DNA of 35,879 nucleotides from an uncultured Blautia sp. (GCA_905209435.1 CAJLTE010000025.1:1-35879); one strand, 5' to 3'; counted from the stretch's first letter, positions 16,950 through 25,597 are shown. The notes: a model not told the origin generated them from the sequence alone. Numbers and translations are program-made.

Positions 16950-17398
16950 TGAATGAATAATAACAGATTTTGTTCATCATATTCTTTATTTCATAGTTTG
17001 TAAATATAAATTATATGAATATCATTTATTTATCCATATGTACAGTACATTCATTCGCTTTCTACAAATAAAATTTTATTTATGCACTGATTTCTTGTTA
17101 ATGAATTATTATAAGCATTGTTTTCACATAAATAAAAGAAAAACCTCTGAAAACGTTTACAGACCACTCTTTTATTTTTCCCAAAATACTATATAAAAAG
17201 AGCCGGCGCTCATTATAAATATGAATCCTTTTTCGTTTTTTCTTTATTTTGTGAAAACGTATTCACCTTATTAAACAATAACTTCACTGCTACAAGAACC
17301 TTTACTTTTACCCAAGTAGCTTCTTTTTGTAGTAACCAACTCTATTCCATAAACTTTTTCATTCAGGACCTGACAAATCCGTTACAACCATCTCTTCA

Positions 17399-17427
17399 TT
17401 GACTTTTTTAATTTATTGTGTTACCCT
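17399..17427 (+). promoter_or_regulatory. Probable promoter of the thiW-thiM unit
   Basis: TTGACT at 17399-17404, 17-nt spacer, TACCCT at 17422-17427, about 36 nt before the riboswitch. The -35 is good and the -10 weak. Confidence 0.4.
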
Positions 17428-17462
17428 AACACCAGTAAAAAATTTGCATAATGGATAATAAC

Positions 17463-17541
17463 AACGGGAGCTTGTGCGACAGGCTGAGAGGAAGATAAAT
17501 CTTCGACCGCACCTGAAATGGATAATGCCAGCGTAGGGAAT
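17463..17541 (+). ncRNA. TPP (thi-box) riboswitch
   Basis: The conserved thi-box parts are present in order: CGGGAGC..., GGCTGAGAGGAAG, GACCGCACCTGAA, and ATGGATAATGCCAGCGTAGGGA. The final block is the near-invariant TPP-binding 3' element. It is followed by a terminator at 17556, so thiamine pyrophosphate binding should stop transcription before thiW. Confidence 0.93.
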
Positions 17542-17555
17542 GTATCTATGAGTTT

Positions 17556-17590
17556 AAATCTGCCAGTGTATTATTCGGGCAGATTTTTTT
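17556..17590 (+). terminator. Riboswitch-controlled terminator
   Basis: Stem AAATCTGCC / GGCAGATTT (9 bp) with a 13-nt loop followed by seven T. It lies 15 nt after the TPP aptamer, the usual place for an expression platform. Confidence 0.88.
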
Positions 17591-17680
17591 ATTTACAGGG
17601 CTATTACTGCTTAATGCTTTTCTGCTCAACTGATAATATTTGCTTTTGCAGACCAACTCATAATTTAAAGGAGGTTCATT

Positions 17681-18268
17681 ATGAACACAGACAGATCCAA
17701 AACATTCAGAATGGTCATGCTCGCCATGATGGTTGCTATCGGCGTAGTCATCTCACCCATTCTGAGAATCGAAGGCATGTGCCCGACTGCACACTTTATC
17801 AACATTGTATGTTCCGTACTTCTCGGACCGTGGTACTCACTTCTTTGTGCCACTCTCATCGGAATTATCCGTATGATGTTTATGGGTATTCCGCCGCTTG
17901 CACTGACAGGAGCCGTTTTCGGAGCATTTTTATCAGGTGTTTTCTACCGCGCATCTCACGGAAAAATTATCTGTGCAGTGATCGGTGAGATCTTCGGAAC
18001 CGGCATAATCGGTTCCCTGGTTTCCTATCCTGTCATGGCATTTCTCATGGGCAGAAGCGGACTGAACGCCTTCTTCTACACACCGATGTTTCTGGCAGCA
18101 ACCTGCATGGGTGGCACTATCGCTTTCTTCTTCCTGAAAGCATTAAGTCACTCAGGAATGCTTGCCAAATTTCAACAAAGTCTCGGAGCAAAAGTATATG
18201 ATCGAAAAGCACTCAAACATCAGACAGATGACCAGGTCAGCACAGCCGCTGATTCACTGCATCACTAA
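17681..18268 (+). CDS. thiW: ThiW, substrate-binding S component of an ECF transporter for a thiamine precursor
   Basis: 195 aa, about six hydrophobic spans. Begins RMVMLAMMVAIGVVISPILRIEGMCPTAHFINIVCSVLLGPWYSLLCATLIG, the typical ThiW start, with further conserved GIPPLALTGAVFGAFLSG. ThiW is thought to take up the thiazole precursor (hydroxyethylthiazole) using shared ECF ATPases encoded elsewhere. ATG preceded by AAAGGAGG with a 6-nt gap. Directly downstream of the TPP riboswitch and overlapping thiM by 71 nt, so uptake and phosphorylation of the thiazole are made together when TPP is low. Confidence 0.92.
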   Translation: MNTDRSKTFRMVMLAMMVAIGVVISPILRIEGMCPTAHFINIVCSVLLGPWYSLLCATLIGIIRMMFMGIPPLALTGAVFGAFLSGVFYRASHGKIICAVIGEIFGTGIIGSLVSYPVMAFLMGRSGLNAFFYTPMFLAATCMGGTIAFFFLKALSHSGMLAKFQQSLGAKVYDRKALKHQTDDQVSTAADSLHH

Positions 18269-19016
18269 TCCTATTTCTATCCATGACTGTGCCAACATCA
18301 TTCTGGCGGCCGGAGGCCGCCCAATTATGGCAGAACACCCTGCAGAAGTCGCAGAAATCACAAGCCACTCTCAGGCACTGGCACTGAATCTTGGAAATAT
18401 TACAGACGCACGTATGGAATCCATGCCGAAGTCCTTAGAAACCGCATCCAGACTCCACATCCCGGTCATGCTTGACCTGGTCGGAACCGCCTGCAGCAAT
18501 CTGCGTTATGAATTTGCGCAGAAACTCATGAGTATCCACATGCCGAAACTTCTTAAAGGTAACATGTCCGAACTCCTTGCCATGTCCGGACAGACAGCTC
18601 ACGCCATTGGCATTGACGCAGGCACACAGGATGTCCTCACAAATGACAACCGTTCCCGCCTGAAAGATCTCTTCCAGAAGAAAGCAGCCCAGTGGAACAC
18701 AACACTCCTTATTACCGGAAAAGAAGACATGGTTATTTCCGCCAACGAGTGCGCATTTATCACAAATGGCACTTCCTCCATGTCACAGATTACCGGAACC
18801 GGCTGCATGCTTGGAATGATCTGTGCCACTTATCTGGCAGTCGCAGATCCTTTCACTGCTGCTTTATCTGCCGCAACAGAATTCGGTATAGCCGGAGAAA
18901 AAGCAGAAAAAAACAGCTCTGGTCCCGGAAGCTTCCAGATAGAGCTGTTCGATCAGTTTTATAAACTGACAGAACAGGATATCAACAGCTCCCAAAAAGT
19001 ACTGTTTGCAAAATAA
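18198..19016 (+). CDS. thiM: Hydroxyethylthiazole kinase
   Basis: 272 aa. Phosphorylates 4-methyl-5-(2-hydroxyethyl)thiazole for thiamine salvage. Landmarks: PLIHCITNPISIHDCANIILAAGGRPIMAEHP (substrate pocket), LNLGNI, LDLVGTACSNLR (usually LDPVGVGA...), KGNMSELLAM, TLLITGKEDMV, and the anion-hole/catalytic motif ITGTGCM (Cys about 203). Start ATG at 18198 chosen for GGAG 9 nt upstream; it overlaps the end of thiW by 71 nt. An earlier ATG at 18162 lacks an RBS. Confidence 0.93.
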   Translation: MIEKHSNIRQMTRSAQPLIHCITNPISIHDCANIILAAGGRPIMAEHPAEVAEITSHSQALALNLGNITDARMESMPKSLETASRLHIPVMLDLVGTACSNLRYEFAQKLMSIHMPKLLKGNMSELLAMSGQTAHAIGIDAGTQDVLTNDNRSRLKDLFQKKAAQWNTTLLITGKEDMVISANECAFITNGTSSMSQITGTGCMLGMICATYLAVADPFTAALSAATEFGIAGEKAEKNSSGPGSFQIELFDQFYKLTEQDINSSQKVLFAK

Positions 19017-19020
19017 AAAA

Positions 19021-19076
19021 GTTCCTGTCAGATGATATGAATAAACTCAATTCATATCATCTCAGGAACTTTTTTA
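19021..19076. terminator. Bidirectional terminator between thiM and the second MATE gene
   Basis: Long stem GTTCCTG(TC)AGATGATATGAAT pairing with ATTCATATCATCTCAGGAAC, interrupted only by a 2-nt bulge. It is flanked by an A run on the left and TTTTTTT on the right, so it works for both converging genes. Confidence 0.92.
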
Positions 19077-20477
19077 TTACGCCACTTCTGCCTTGCGCAT
19101 CTTCGTCAGTTCTCTTCTCGCAAACACAATCGCCAGCACAAATGCCGCTGCATCCGCGATCGGTCCTGCGTACATCACTCCGTCAATTCCCATAAACAAC
19201 GGGAAAATAATAATCAGCGGCAACAGGAAAATTACCTGTCGTGTCAATGACATGACGATACCCAGTTTCGCCATTCCAATGGAAGTAAAGAATCCAGAAG
19301 ACATTGGTTGAATCCCATTGGCAAATGTCATAAACATAAAAATCTTCAGATAACGTTCCGCAAACTGGAAATACAGATCACTTCCCGTTCCAAAGATGCT
19401 CACGATCTGGTGAGGAAACAGCTGGAAACAGGCAAAGAATATCGTAGCAATCACTGTACATGCAGTTACAGAATAACGATACGTCTGTCGAACTCTGTCA
19501 TATTTCTGCGCTCCATAATTGAATCCCCATATCGGCTGACTGCCCTGAGAAATACCAATACAGATTGCCATAAATACCATATTAACTTTAGAAATAACAC
19601 CCACACATGCAATCGGAATATCACTTCCATAAACAGAATTTCCACCATAATATCGCAGGATATTATTTAATACAATCTGCACAACTGCCATTGCAATCTG
19701 ATTAATACAGGATGCAAGACCCAATGAAATAATCGCGCTGAGATATGACAGTTTCGGTTTCAGCATTGCACCTGACAGATACATTTTCCGGAATTTCGCA
19801 AAATACAAAACAACCAGAAGTCCGGAAACAACCTGTCCGATCACAGTCGCCCATGCAGCACCTTTAATTCCCCATCCGCATCCGAAAATAAACAGCGGAT
19901 CAAGAATCGTATTAATGATCGCACCAACCATAATGCAATTCATAGAATACGTAGGGCTTCTGTCTGCTCTGACAAGATGATTTCCACCTACAGATAAAAT
20001 ATAAAATGGAAGCCCTACCGCCGTGATTCCCGTATAATCAACCGCATACGGCATTACATCCGTCGTTGCTCCAAACAATGTCAGAAGCGGCTTCAGAAAC
20101 ACCAGAACAATTACCGCAAGGATCACACCGCTGATCACCAATGATGATAAAGCTGTTCCTGCAATCCCACTTGCTTTCTTTTCCTGCCCGGCTCCCATTT
20201 CCAGGTTATAATTGGACGCACCGCCAATCCCCAGGAGTAATGCCAATGAAGTAGCAATTGTCGTAACCGGAAATGCCACATTCGTCGCCGCATTTCCCAG
20301 CATGCCTACGCCCTGTCCGATAAAAATCTGGTCCACGATATTATACATCGCACTGACCAGCATACTGATGATCGCAGGAATCGCAAACTTCGCGATCAGA
20401 CCACCCACTGGCGCAGTGCCAAGCGGATTCTGTGCCTGCGAATTTATCTCCTGCGTACTTTGGTTATTTTTTTCCAA
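19077..20477 (-). CDS. MATE-family efflux transporter (second copy)
   Basis: 466 aa with twelve TM spans. Landmarks: IAKFAIPAIISMLVSAMYNIVDQIFIGQGVG at the start, GGASNYNLEMGAGQEKKA, INTILDPLFIFGCGWGIKGAAWATVIGQ, and GISQGSQPIWGFNYGAQKYDR in the second half. It belongs to a different MATE subgroup from the 9426 gene. Start taken at a TTG (20477) because AGGAAGG lies 7 nt upstream; the ATG at 20501 has no RBS. Substrate unknown. Confidence 0.92.
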   Translation of the reverse strand: MEKNNQSTQEINSQAQNPLGTAPVGGLIAKFAIPAIISMLVSAMYNIVDQIFIGQGVGMLGNAATNVAFPVTTIATSLALLLGIGGASNYNLEMGAGQEKKASGIAGTALSSLVISGVILAVIVLVFLKPLLTLFGATTDVMPYAVDYTGITAVGLPFYILSVGGNHLVRADRSPTYSMNCIMVGAIINTILDPLFIFGCGWGIKGAAWATVIGQVVSGLLVVLYFAKFRKMYLSGAMLKPKLSYLSAIISLGLASCINQIAMAVVQIVLNNILRYYGGNSVYGSDIPIACVGVISKVNMVFMAICIGISQGSQPIWGFNYGAQKYDRVRQTYRYSVTACTVIATIFFACFQLFPHQIVSIFGTGSDLYFQFAERYLKIFMFMTFANGIQPMSSGFFTSIGMAKLGIVMSLTRQVIFLLPLIIIFPLFMGIDGVMYAGPIADAAAFVLAIVFARRELTKMRKAEVA

Positions 20478-20623
20478 GTAAAATCCTTCCTCTCTTAACA
20501 TATTTGATACAGTTTCTATTCCCTCTAATTTCTTAAATAAGCACTCATTAGAATAACTTTTATTACTCCCCTGCTTTGTGCCGTGTTATTAACTTTAACA
20601 TTTATTCTCTTTATCTGCAATGA

Positions 20624-20673
20624 AAAAAGCATGCAAACTCTTTCTGAATTTAAAGATCATTCACATGCTTTTT
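20624..20673 (-). terminator. Terminator downstream of the double-cubane reductase gene
   Basis: AAAAAGCATG / CATGCTTTTT, 10-bp stem with a 30-nt loop and a further T on the minus strand. It lies 135 nt beyond the reductase stop. The rest of the 20502-20807 spacer holds only AT-rich sequence. Confidence 0.7.
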
Positions 20674-20807
20674 AGTCTTCCCTTACCACCTATCGCTCTG
20701 TACTATAACAACAGAAGGATTTTATCATAACTTGCTAAAACATAACGTATCTACCAGCTAATATACAGTCAGCAATTCGCTTTCATCTACATTTATTCAT
20801 AACCAGA

Positions 20808-21959
20808 TTACAACATCTCAATCAACGCAGCAATTCGTGTATTAAGCTGTCCAACATCAGACTGGGAATAATCTGTCTCTACGTGCAGATACGGAATCTT
20901 TTTCTCTTCTCTTACAAATCTGCCAACTTTACCTGCTTCCACATTGTAGGTATGACAGGCCTGTAAAGTCATCTCCACAACAGCTTCTACCTGATATTCA
21001 TCAATTAATTCATTCAGCAGCTCAAAACGGTTCGGATTCGGCGTCATAACAGAACATCCAATGTTCAGATAACGTCTCGCAATTGCCTCATAGATATCCG
21101 GATCACTTTCATCAATCAGTCTGTCCACACTCTTCGCACCGGAACAGTTTTCAAAAGCAACTACTACACCACCGTTTTCTTCAATCGCTTTCACTACTTT
21201 CATAGTAGCGCCGCCCATTGGACATCCGGTAATTAAGATACGATGTTTCCTGCCTTCATTCTTACCTGCCGCATATTCTTCTTTTACTTTCGCTGTCAGT
21301 GCATCAATCTCTGCCGGAACTTTGGAACGATCAAATTTGAAAGTAGTTCCATATAATACATTATAGAGATTCTCCCCTTTCATTGGCGCTGGATCAAGCT
21401 TCATTAACTCATAAAAATCTTTCAGAGCACGGCGTCCCTCATTGCTGATGTGGACTGCTTCACGCAATTTCTCCTCTGTAATCTCTACGTCAAATTTCTT
21501 CTCCAGGTATTCCTTGAAGCGAATGATCTCACTCTTCCAATACTGCAGTGCAGCTTCCGTCTGTTTATGAGGAAGTTCCAGAATAAATACATCTTTAAAT
21601 TCAGACATAAACTCATACATTTTCTTCTTTCCATCGCAGGTAGTCTCACCAACTACAACATCTGAGAAATAGAAAAATGGACATTTATCAGTCACTGCAA
21701 AACCATAACTTGCCTTGATCAGTGGACAGAGATTTTTCGGCAGTGTCTGCTCTGCTACCGGAATTGTCTCATCAGACATAGAGCACAAACCTACAGAAGC
21801 AGCTCCCATAGCCATTGCTATCTCCTGCGGAAAATATGTACAGTAAGAACCAATAACCGGAATATTCTGATCCTTGATCTTCTTGATCGCAAGAAATGAA
21901 TTCTTTCTCTGCTCTGCAAACTCCTCAAATACTTCTGGTAAATCTTTAATTACTTCCAT
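20808..21959 (-). CDS. Double-cubane-cluster anaerobic reductase (2-hydroxyacyl-CoA dehydratase-like, YjiM family)
   Basis: 383 aa, homologous to the HgdB/BcrC-like subunits. Cysteines in the conserved cluster-binding pattern: GSYCTYFPQEI (40), GLCSMSDETIP (59), LPKNLCPLIKASYG (78), VTDKCPFFYFSD (93) and GETTCDGKKKMYEF (108). The second half has ITGCPMGGAT, FENCSGAKSVD, NIGCSVMTPNPNR and LQACHTYNVEAGKVG. Family knowledge: the homologue from Carboxydothermus holds an [8Fe-9S] double-cubane cluster and, with its ATP-driven activase, reduces small molecules such as acetylene; the natural substrate is not known. The activase is encoded 129 nt upstream on the same strand. ATG with AAGG 9 nt upstream. 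Confidence 0.92.
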   Translation of the reverse strand: MEVIKDLPEVFEEFAEQRKNSFLAIKKIKDQNIPVIGSYCTYFPQEIAMAMGAASVGLCSMSDETIPVAEQTLPKNLCPLIKASYGFAVTDKCPFFYFSDVVVGETTCDGKKKMYEFMSEFKDVFILELPHKQTEAALQYWKSEIIRFKEYLEKKFDVEITEEKLREAVHISNEGRRALKDFYELMKLDPAPMKGENLYNVLYGTTFKFDRSKVPAEIDALTAKVKEEYAAGKNEGRKHRILITGCPMGGATMKVVKAIEENGGVVVAFENCSGAKSVDRLIDESDPDIYEAIARRYLNIGCSVMTPNPNRFELLNELIDEYQVEAVVEMTLQACHTYNVEAGKVGRFVREEKKIPYLHVETDYSQSDVGQLNTRIAALIEML

Positions 21960-22088
21960 CTTTGTATACCTTACCTTTCTATATAGTTTTTATTTAATTG
22001 TCATACTGCTCTTATATCATTTCTCAAATTATCAGAATGGCATTTCCTACCTTAACGTTTACAAATAATTACATTAAACATTCTATAA

Positions 22089-22850
22089 TTATTTCTTTTT
22101 TTCTTTAGCAAGTAACGACGCACCAAACGCTCCCGCATATCTTCCGTCTTTCATAGCTTCAACAGTACATCCAAGTTTCTCAGAAAGAATCTCCGCAAAA
22201 TACGGACATTCACTCAATCCCCCTGTAAGAATTACTGTTCTAGGGCGCTGCTTTCTTCTCGCAAGCTGTGCAACTTTCTCCGCCACAGAATTAACCACTC
22301 CCGCAGCAATATCCTCTCTGCTTCGCCCCTCACCGATCATACTGATCACCTCAGACTCCGCAAACACTGTACACAACGAACTGATCGGTACTGCAGTCCC
22401 CTGCGCCGCCAGATCAAACAACTCCGCTATCGTAACTCCCAGTCGGTTCGCCATAATCTCCAGAAACTTCCCAGTCCCCGCAGAACATTTATCATTCATA
22501 AGAAAATCCTGGATCATTCCCTGCTCCACCAGAATCACTTTCGTATCCTGACCGCCAACATCAACGATTGCACAATCATTCCCTGCCATCTCTCTGCCAC
22601 CTCTTCCGTGACAGGTAATCTCCGTAATTACAAAATCCGCATACTCTACAGCCACACGCCCATACCCTGTAGCAGCCACACGAACTTCTTCGCTCTTTAC
22701 ATCAATTCCCTCTTCCAGAAGCCTTGAGGCAATCTCCGAAGCAGTCTCCTTACTGCTCCATCCCGTAGGCAGCACAAACTTCAGTTCCTTATCACCAGTC
22801 ACAACTGTCTTCGAAGCAGTCGATCCGATATCAATTCCAACATAATACAA
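22089..22850 (-). CDS. ATP-dependent activase of the double-cubane reductase (HgdC/YjiL family)
   Basis: 253 aa, ASKHA-fold ATPase. Visible: phosphate 1 YVGIDIGSTASKTVV (3-17), DVGGQDTKVI (phosphate 2), MNDKCSAGTGKFLEIMANRLG with the first Fe-S ligand, SLCTVFAESEVIS with the second, and TGGLSECPYF (adenosine region). As a homodimer it should hold one [4Fe-4S] cluster between subunits and push electrons into the reductase on ATP hydrolysis. The start codon is TTG at 22850 with GGTGA 6 nt upstream. The pair forms a two-gene unit closed by the terminator at 20624. Confidence 0.94.
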   Translation of the reverse strand: MYYVGIDIGSTASKTVVTGDKELKFVLPTGWSSKETASEIASRLLEEGIDVKSEEVRVAATGYGRVAVEYADFVITEITCHGRGGREMAGNDCAIVDVGGQDTKVILVEQGMIQDFLMNDKCSAGTGKFLEIMANRLGVTIAELFDLAAQGTAVPISSLCTVFAESEVISMIGEGRSREDIAAGVVNSVAEKVAQLARRKQRPRTVILTGGLSECPYFAEILSEKLGCTVEAMKDGRYAGAFGASLLAKEKKK

Positions 22851-22994
22851 CCTTTCTCACCCGCCTTTACCTATCCTTTTTTATCCATTTCATCATTTTC
22901 CAATACCATTTCCGAAAAAAACTAATCATTAAAAACAACTCTTCTTTTACATTATACCCGTTCCCTTCGATAATCAAAAATTCAAAAACAAAAT

Positions 22995-23041
22995 AAAAGC
23001 AGGGTATTTATTGCATCTGTCAATAAATCGCACCTGCTTTT
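22995..23041. terminator. Terminator downstream of the ClC gene
   Basis: Outer stem AAAAGCAGG / CCTGCTTTT with inner stem TTTATTG / CAATAAA. Both sides are A/T flanked; on the minus strand TTTTATTTTG follows. It separates the ClC gene from the activase gene. The remaining 22851-23135 spacer shows nothing else. Confidence 0.75.
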
Positions 23042-23135
23042 TACTTCGCTATTCTATATTATTTTTTCTAATATCATATAAACAAGATTAACCATCTCGT
23101 TATTTGTTCATAGCTCAATATGCCGTCGTTTATTA

Positions 23136-23187
23136 GTCAAGCGGATATTCGCAATTGAAGCAGGGGACTTACTTGATTTTGTTAAAA
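23136..23187 (+). repeat. Dispersed repeat, composite copy running over the ClC stop codon
   Basis: GTCAAGCGGATATTCGCAAT followed by a 38-bp block (23150-23187) that recurs at 29514-29551 with one mismatch. The ClC stop codon (23182-23184) lies inside the block. Confidence 0.8.
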
Positions 23188-24516
23188 CCTCGTATGCTTA
23201 TTCACATATCTCGCCTTATACTTAGAATAAACAATTGTCTGATCCTTATACAATCCATAATATCCGGAAGCCGCATAACTGATAGAAACCGCGATCAGAT
23301 AAAAGGAAACGCCCTTAAATCCAAACATCTCAAACGCAATCAGAATCGATGTGATCGGGCAGTTAGTCACGCCACAGAACACTGCTGCCATTCCGCACGC
23401 CGCACAGATAGATGGTGAAAGTCCAAGCCAGTTTCCCATCACACAACCAAATGTCGCACCAATGCAGAACGACGGCACAATCTCACCACCACGGAATCCT
23501 GCTCGCATCGTCAATGCCGTCAGAATCAGTTTCCAGAAGAAATCCAATGGCCTTGCCTGTCCTGTCTCTACTGCTTTCTCGATCAGTTCCGCACCGGCTC
23601 CCATATAATCCGTAGTTCCCAGAAGCAATGTAATTCCAATCACCAGACATGCTCCCACAACCACACGAACATACGGATTCTTAAAGTATCTTCCATACGC
23701 TCCTGCAACCCCATTCAGCACCATACAGAACACAATACTGATCACCGCACATCCTACAGCAACAACTCCCATTTTCAGCCCCGTCTCAATGGTCAGTTCT
23801 GGAATATCCACTACATGAAAAGCCTCCGGCGTAACTCCCATACCAGCCGCAAATCCGGATGCAATCAATGATGCGATCATACATGGCATCAGCGCCGTAT
23901 AATACATAACACCAACACTCACAACTTCCAACGCAAACACAGCCGCTGCCATCGGAGTTCCAAACAACGCTGAGAACGCCGCACTCATGCCACACATAAC
24001 GATCACATGACGATCTTCTTCATCCAGATGGATCCATCGTCCAATCTGATTCGCAATACTTCCTCCAAGCTGAATTGCCGCACCCTCACGTCCTGCAGAA
24101 CCACCCGCCAGATGTGTCAGCGCCGTAGAAATAAAAATCAGCGGTGCAGACAGAATCGGTACATCATCCTGTGACCTCACCGTGGAAAGCACCTGATTCG
24201 TACCTCCATCTTCCTTGCCGAACTTCTCATACAGAAACACAATGATCAGACCCATTACAGGCAACAGATAAAACATCCACCCATTCTCTTTCCTGTAATT
24301 CGTCACACCTTTCAGCGCAAAAGAAAACAGCGTACTCGCTGCTCCCACAATACATCCCACAAGCACCGCCAGCATCAGCCATTTCACAAGATTCGTCACA
24401 TCCCGCTGAATCTCTCCGCTATAATATTGCAGTTTCCTTTTCAGTGGACTTTTCTCTTCCGTGCTTTGTTCTTTCGTGCCATTCTCCTGAACTGCACGCT
24501 TTTCCTCTTTCTCCAT
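23182..24516 (-). CDS. ClC-family chloride/fluoride transporter
   Basis: 444 aa without CBS domains. A charged N-terminal region of about 45 aa precedes the ClC core. Motifs: GGTNQVLSTV in place of GSGIP, GGSAGREGAAIQLGGSIANQ (GREG motif, gating Glu about 144) and GFRGGEIVPSFCIGATFG (341-356). The absence of GSGIP and the form of the last motif resemble the CLC-F fluoride/proton antiporter group more than chloride channels; this is judged by eye. No fluoride riboswitch is seen upstream. ATG follows a GGGGG-containing RBS. Single gene on the minus strand. Confidence 0.9.
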   Translation of the reverse strand: MEKEEKRAVQENGTKEQSTEEKSPLKRKLQYYSGEIQRDVTNLVKWLMLAVLVGCIVGAASTLFSFALKGVTNYRKENGWMFYLLPVMGLIIVFLYEKFGKEDGGTNQVLSTVRSQDDVPILSAPLIFISTALTHLAGGSAGREGAAIQLGGSIANQIGRWIHLDEEDRHVIVMCGMSAAFSALFGTPMAAAVFALEVVSVGVMYYTALMPCMIASLIASGFAAGMGVTPEAFHVVDIPELTIETGLKMGVVAVGCAVISIVFCMVLNGVAGAYGRYFKNPYVRVVVGACLVIGITLLLGTTDYMGAGAELIEKAVETGQARPLDFFWKLILTALTMRAGFRGGEIVPSFCIGATFGCVMGNWLGLSPSICAACGMAAVFCGVTNCPITSILIAFEMFGFKGVSFYLIAVSISYAASGYYGLYKDQTIVYSKYKARYVNKHTRF

Positions 24517-24655
24517 TTCCCCCTCTTACCTTTCCTGAATATTCTAATATGAACTACTATTTTTATTCTAGCATACATTTTCCATATCTTCCAGAAACAT
24601 AAGAAAGAGAAATTAATGTATTTTTCTTAAATGTTATCTACTGTGCAAGTCCTGT

Positions 24656-25072
24656 TTATACCTCACCCTTTTTTAATTTTCGTTCTAACTCTAAAACTTC
24701 TTTTCTGCATAATTCTATCGCATCATTACAGGTTTCCACATCATCACCATCTATCTCTATGCTATCATCACCGGGATATCTGGTTGAAAAATAAAAACCA
24801 TCTATCATCCTCATATGTGTCTGCATATCTTTTGAAAACTCCACGCCCATATTTCCCTTTAAAAATTTCATCAATCTGTTCAGACTATATGTACGCAAAA
24901 TATTTTCAAAATCTTTCTGTTGCATTGCCTCATTCGGTGTATACTTCATATATTTTTCGCATATTCCCTGCGCCATGGCACCCATCATATTTGCAACTAT
25001 CCCCGCATCATAAGAGGCTTTAAAATATTGAAAATCATTTTCTGCAAAATCAAAATAACTGTTCAAGGCCAT
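24656..25072 (-). CDS. HEPN-domain protein of an MNT-HEPN pair
   Basis: 138 aa, all-helical. YFDFAENDFQYFKASYDAG, QGICEKYMKYTPN, the RTYSLNRLMKFLK segment (usually with His in place of Tyr: HSLxxLl) and STRYPGDDSIEI near the end are typical of the HEPN family of PF05168 type. The RX4-6H RNase motif of toxic HEPNs is not present; the only His is in MQTHMRM. Its ATG overlaps the end of the nucleotidyltransferase gene by 10 nt. In characterised pairs the MNT partner blocks HEPN RNase by AMP addition; without the motif, toxicity here is doubtful. Confidence 0.85.
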   Translation of the reverse strand: MALNSYFDFAENDFQYFKASYDAGIVANMMGAMAQGICEKYMKYTPNEAMQQKDFENILRTYSLNRLMKFLKGNMGVEFSKDMQTHMRMIDGFYFSTRYPGDDSIEIDGDDVETCNDAIELCRKEVLELERKLKKGEV

Positions 25073-25416
25073 ATCTGAATTCCTTCCTTTCGCACATTTG
25101 TATAATACAGCATTTTGTTCCTTTTCCAGTCATCGCCAACTACAATTTTCAGATCCGTTTCTGCATCATCCAATTCCTCAGAGGATACTTCTGATTTTAG
25201 AAGATAAAGATATTTTTTAAGTTCCGGCCGGGAGCGGAATGACTCTGACAGTTCCAGAAACAGATCAACATCACTGCTATATTTCTCTTCTCCCCGCGCA
25301 CAACTGCCATACAGATATATTATCTTAATATAAGGTCTTATGCATGATGATTGAATAGCTCTTAAAGCATACTCCGCTGCATTTCTCTGCCGTTTTGATC
25401 TGATACATGTCAGCAT
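25063..25416 (-). CDS. Minimal nucleotidyltransferase (MNT) of an MNT-HEPN pair
   Basis: 117 aa. Catalytic pattern of the pol-beta superfamily: YLYGSCARGEEKYSSDVDLFLEL gives the GS motif (37-38), ARG, and the two metal-binding Asp (49, 51); a third carboxylate is in AETDLKIVV (Asp 88). All key residues are kept. The start ATG has GGAGGG 6 nt upstream. It is translationally coupled to the HEPN gene. The pair is a known toxin-antitoxin architecture; in this case the nucleotidyltransferase looks active and the HEPN not. Confidence 0.87.
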   Translation of the reverse strand: MLTCIRSKRQRNAAEYALRAIQSSCIRPYIKIIYLYGSCARGEEKYSSDVDLFLELSESFRSRPELKKYLYLLKSEVSSEELDDAETDLKIVVGDDWKRNKMLYYTNVRKEGIQIWP

Positions 25417-25545
25417 TTCTCTCCCTCCTATTTTCTCTATATATTATTTCCAGATTATACTCATATTTTCTACTTCAGGATTCCTTTGTAAAAAAATTAT
25501 AGCATTCCTGTTCTTCTATGGCTATCTCCCGTTTATCTACAGAAA

Positions 25546-25569
25546 AAAGCTACCGTGTCCCGTAGCTTT
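25546..25569 (-). terminator. Terminator of hflC
   Basis: AAAGCTAC / GTAGCTTT stem with an 8-nt loop followed on the minus strand by six T. It lies 29 nt after the hflC stop. Confidence 0.85.
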
Positions 25570-25597
25570 CCCCTGTCAAATAAATTCCTATATTTAT

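Larger units (their letters stand above)
16501..17266. promoter_or_regulatory. AT-rich 1.1-kb spacer with four LacI/cre-like dyads
   Basis: The stretch 16440-17450 has no credible gene. It holds four sites of the LacI/CcpA type: GGAAACGTTTTCA (16501-16513, just upstream of the metK -35), GTGAAAACGTATTCAC (16603-16618), CTGAAAACGTTTACAG (17147-17162) and GTGAAAACGTATTCAC again (17251-17266). The second and fourth share a 19-bp exact match. It also holds the hairpin at 16766 and two repeat copies at 16876. The binding protein is unknown. Confidence 0.5.

Noticed and set aside
24517..24655. Fluoride (crcB) riboswitch upstream of the ClC gene.
   Set aside because: The conserved GG...GATGG core and pseudoknot were not found on the minus strand.
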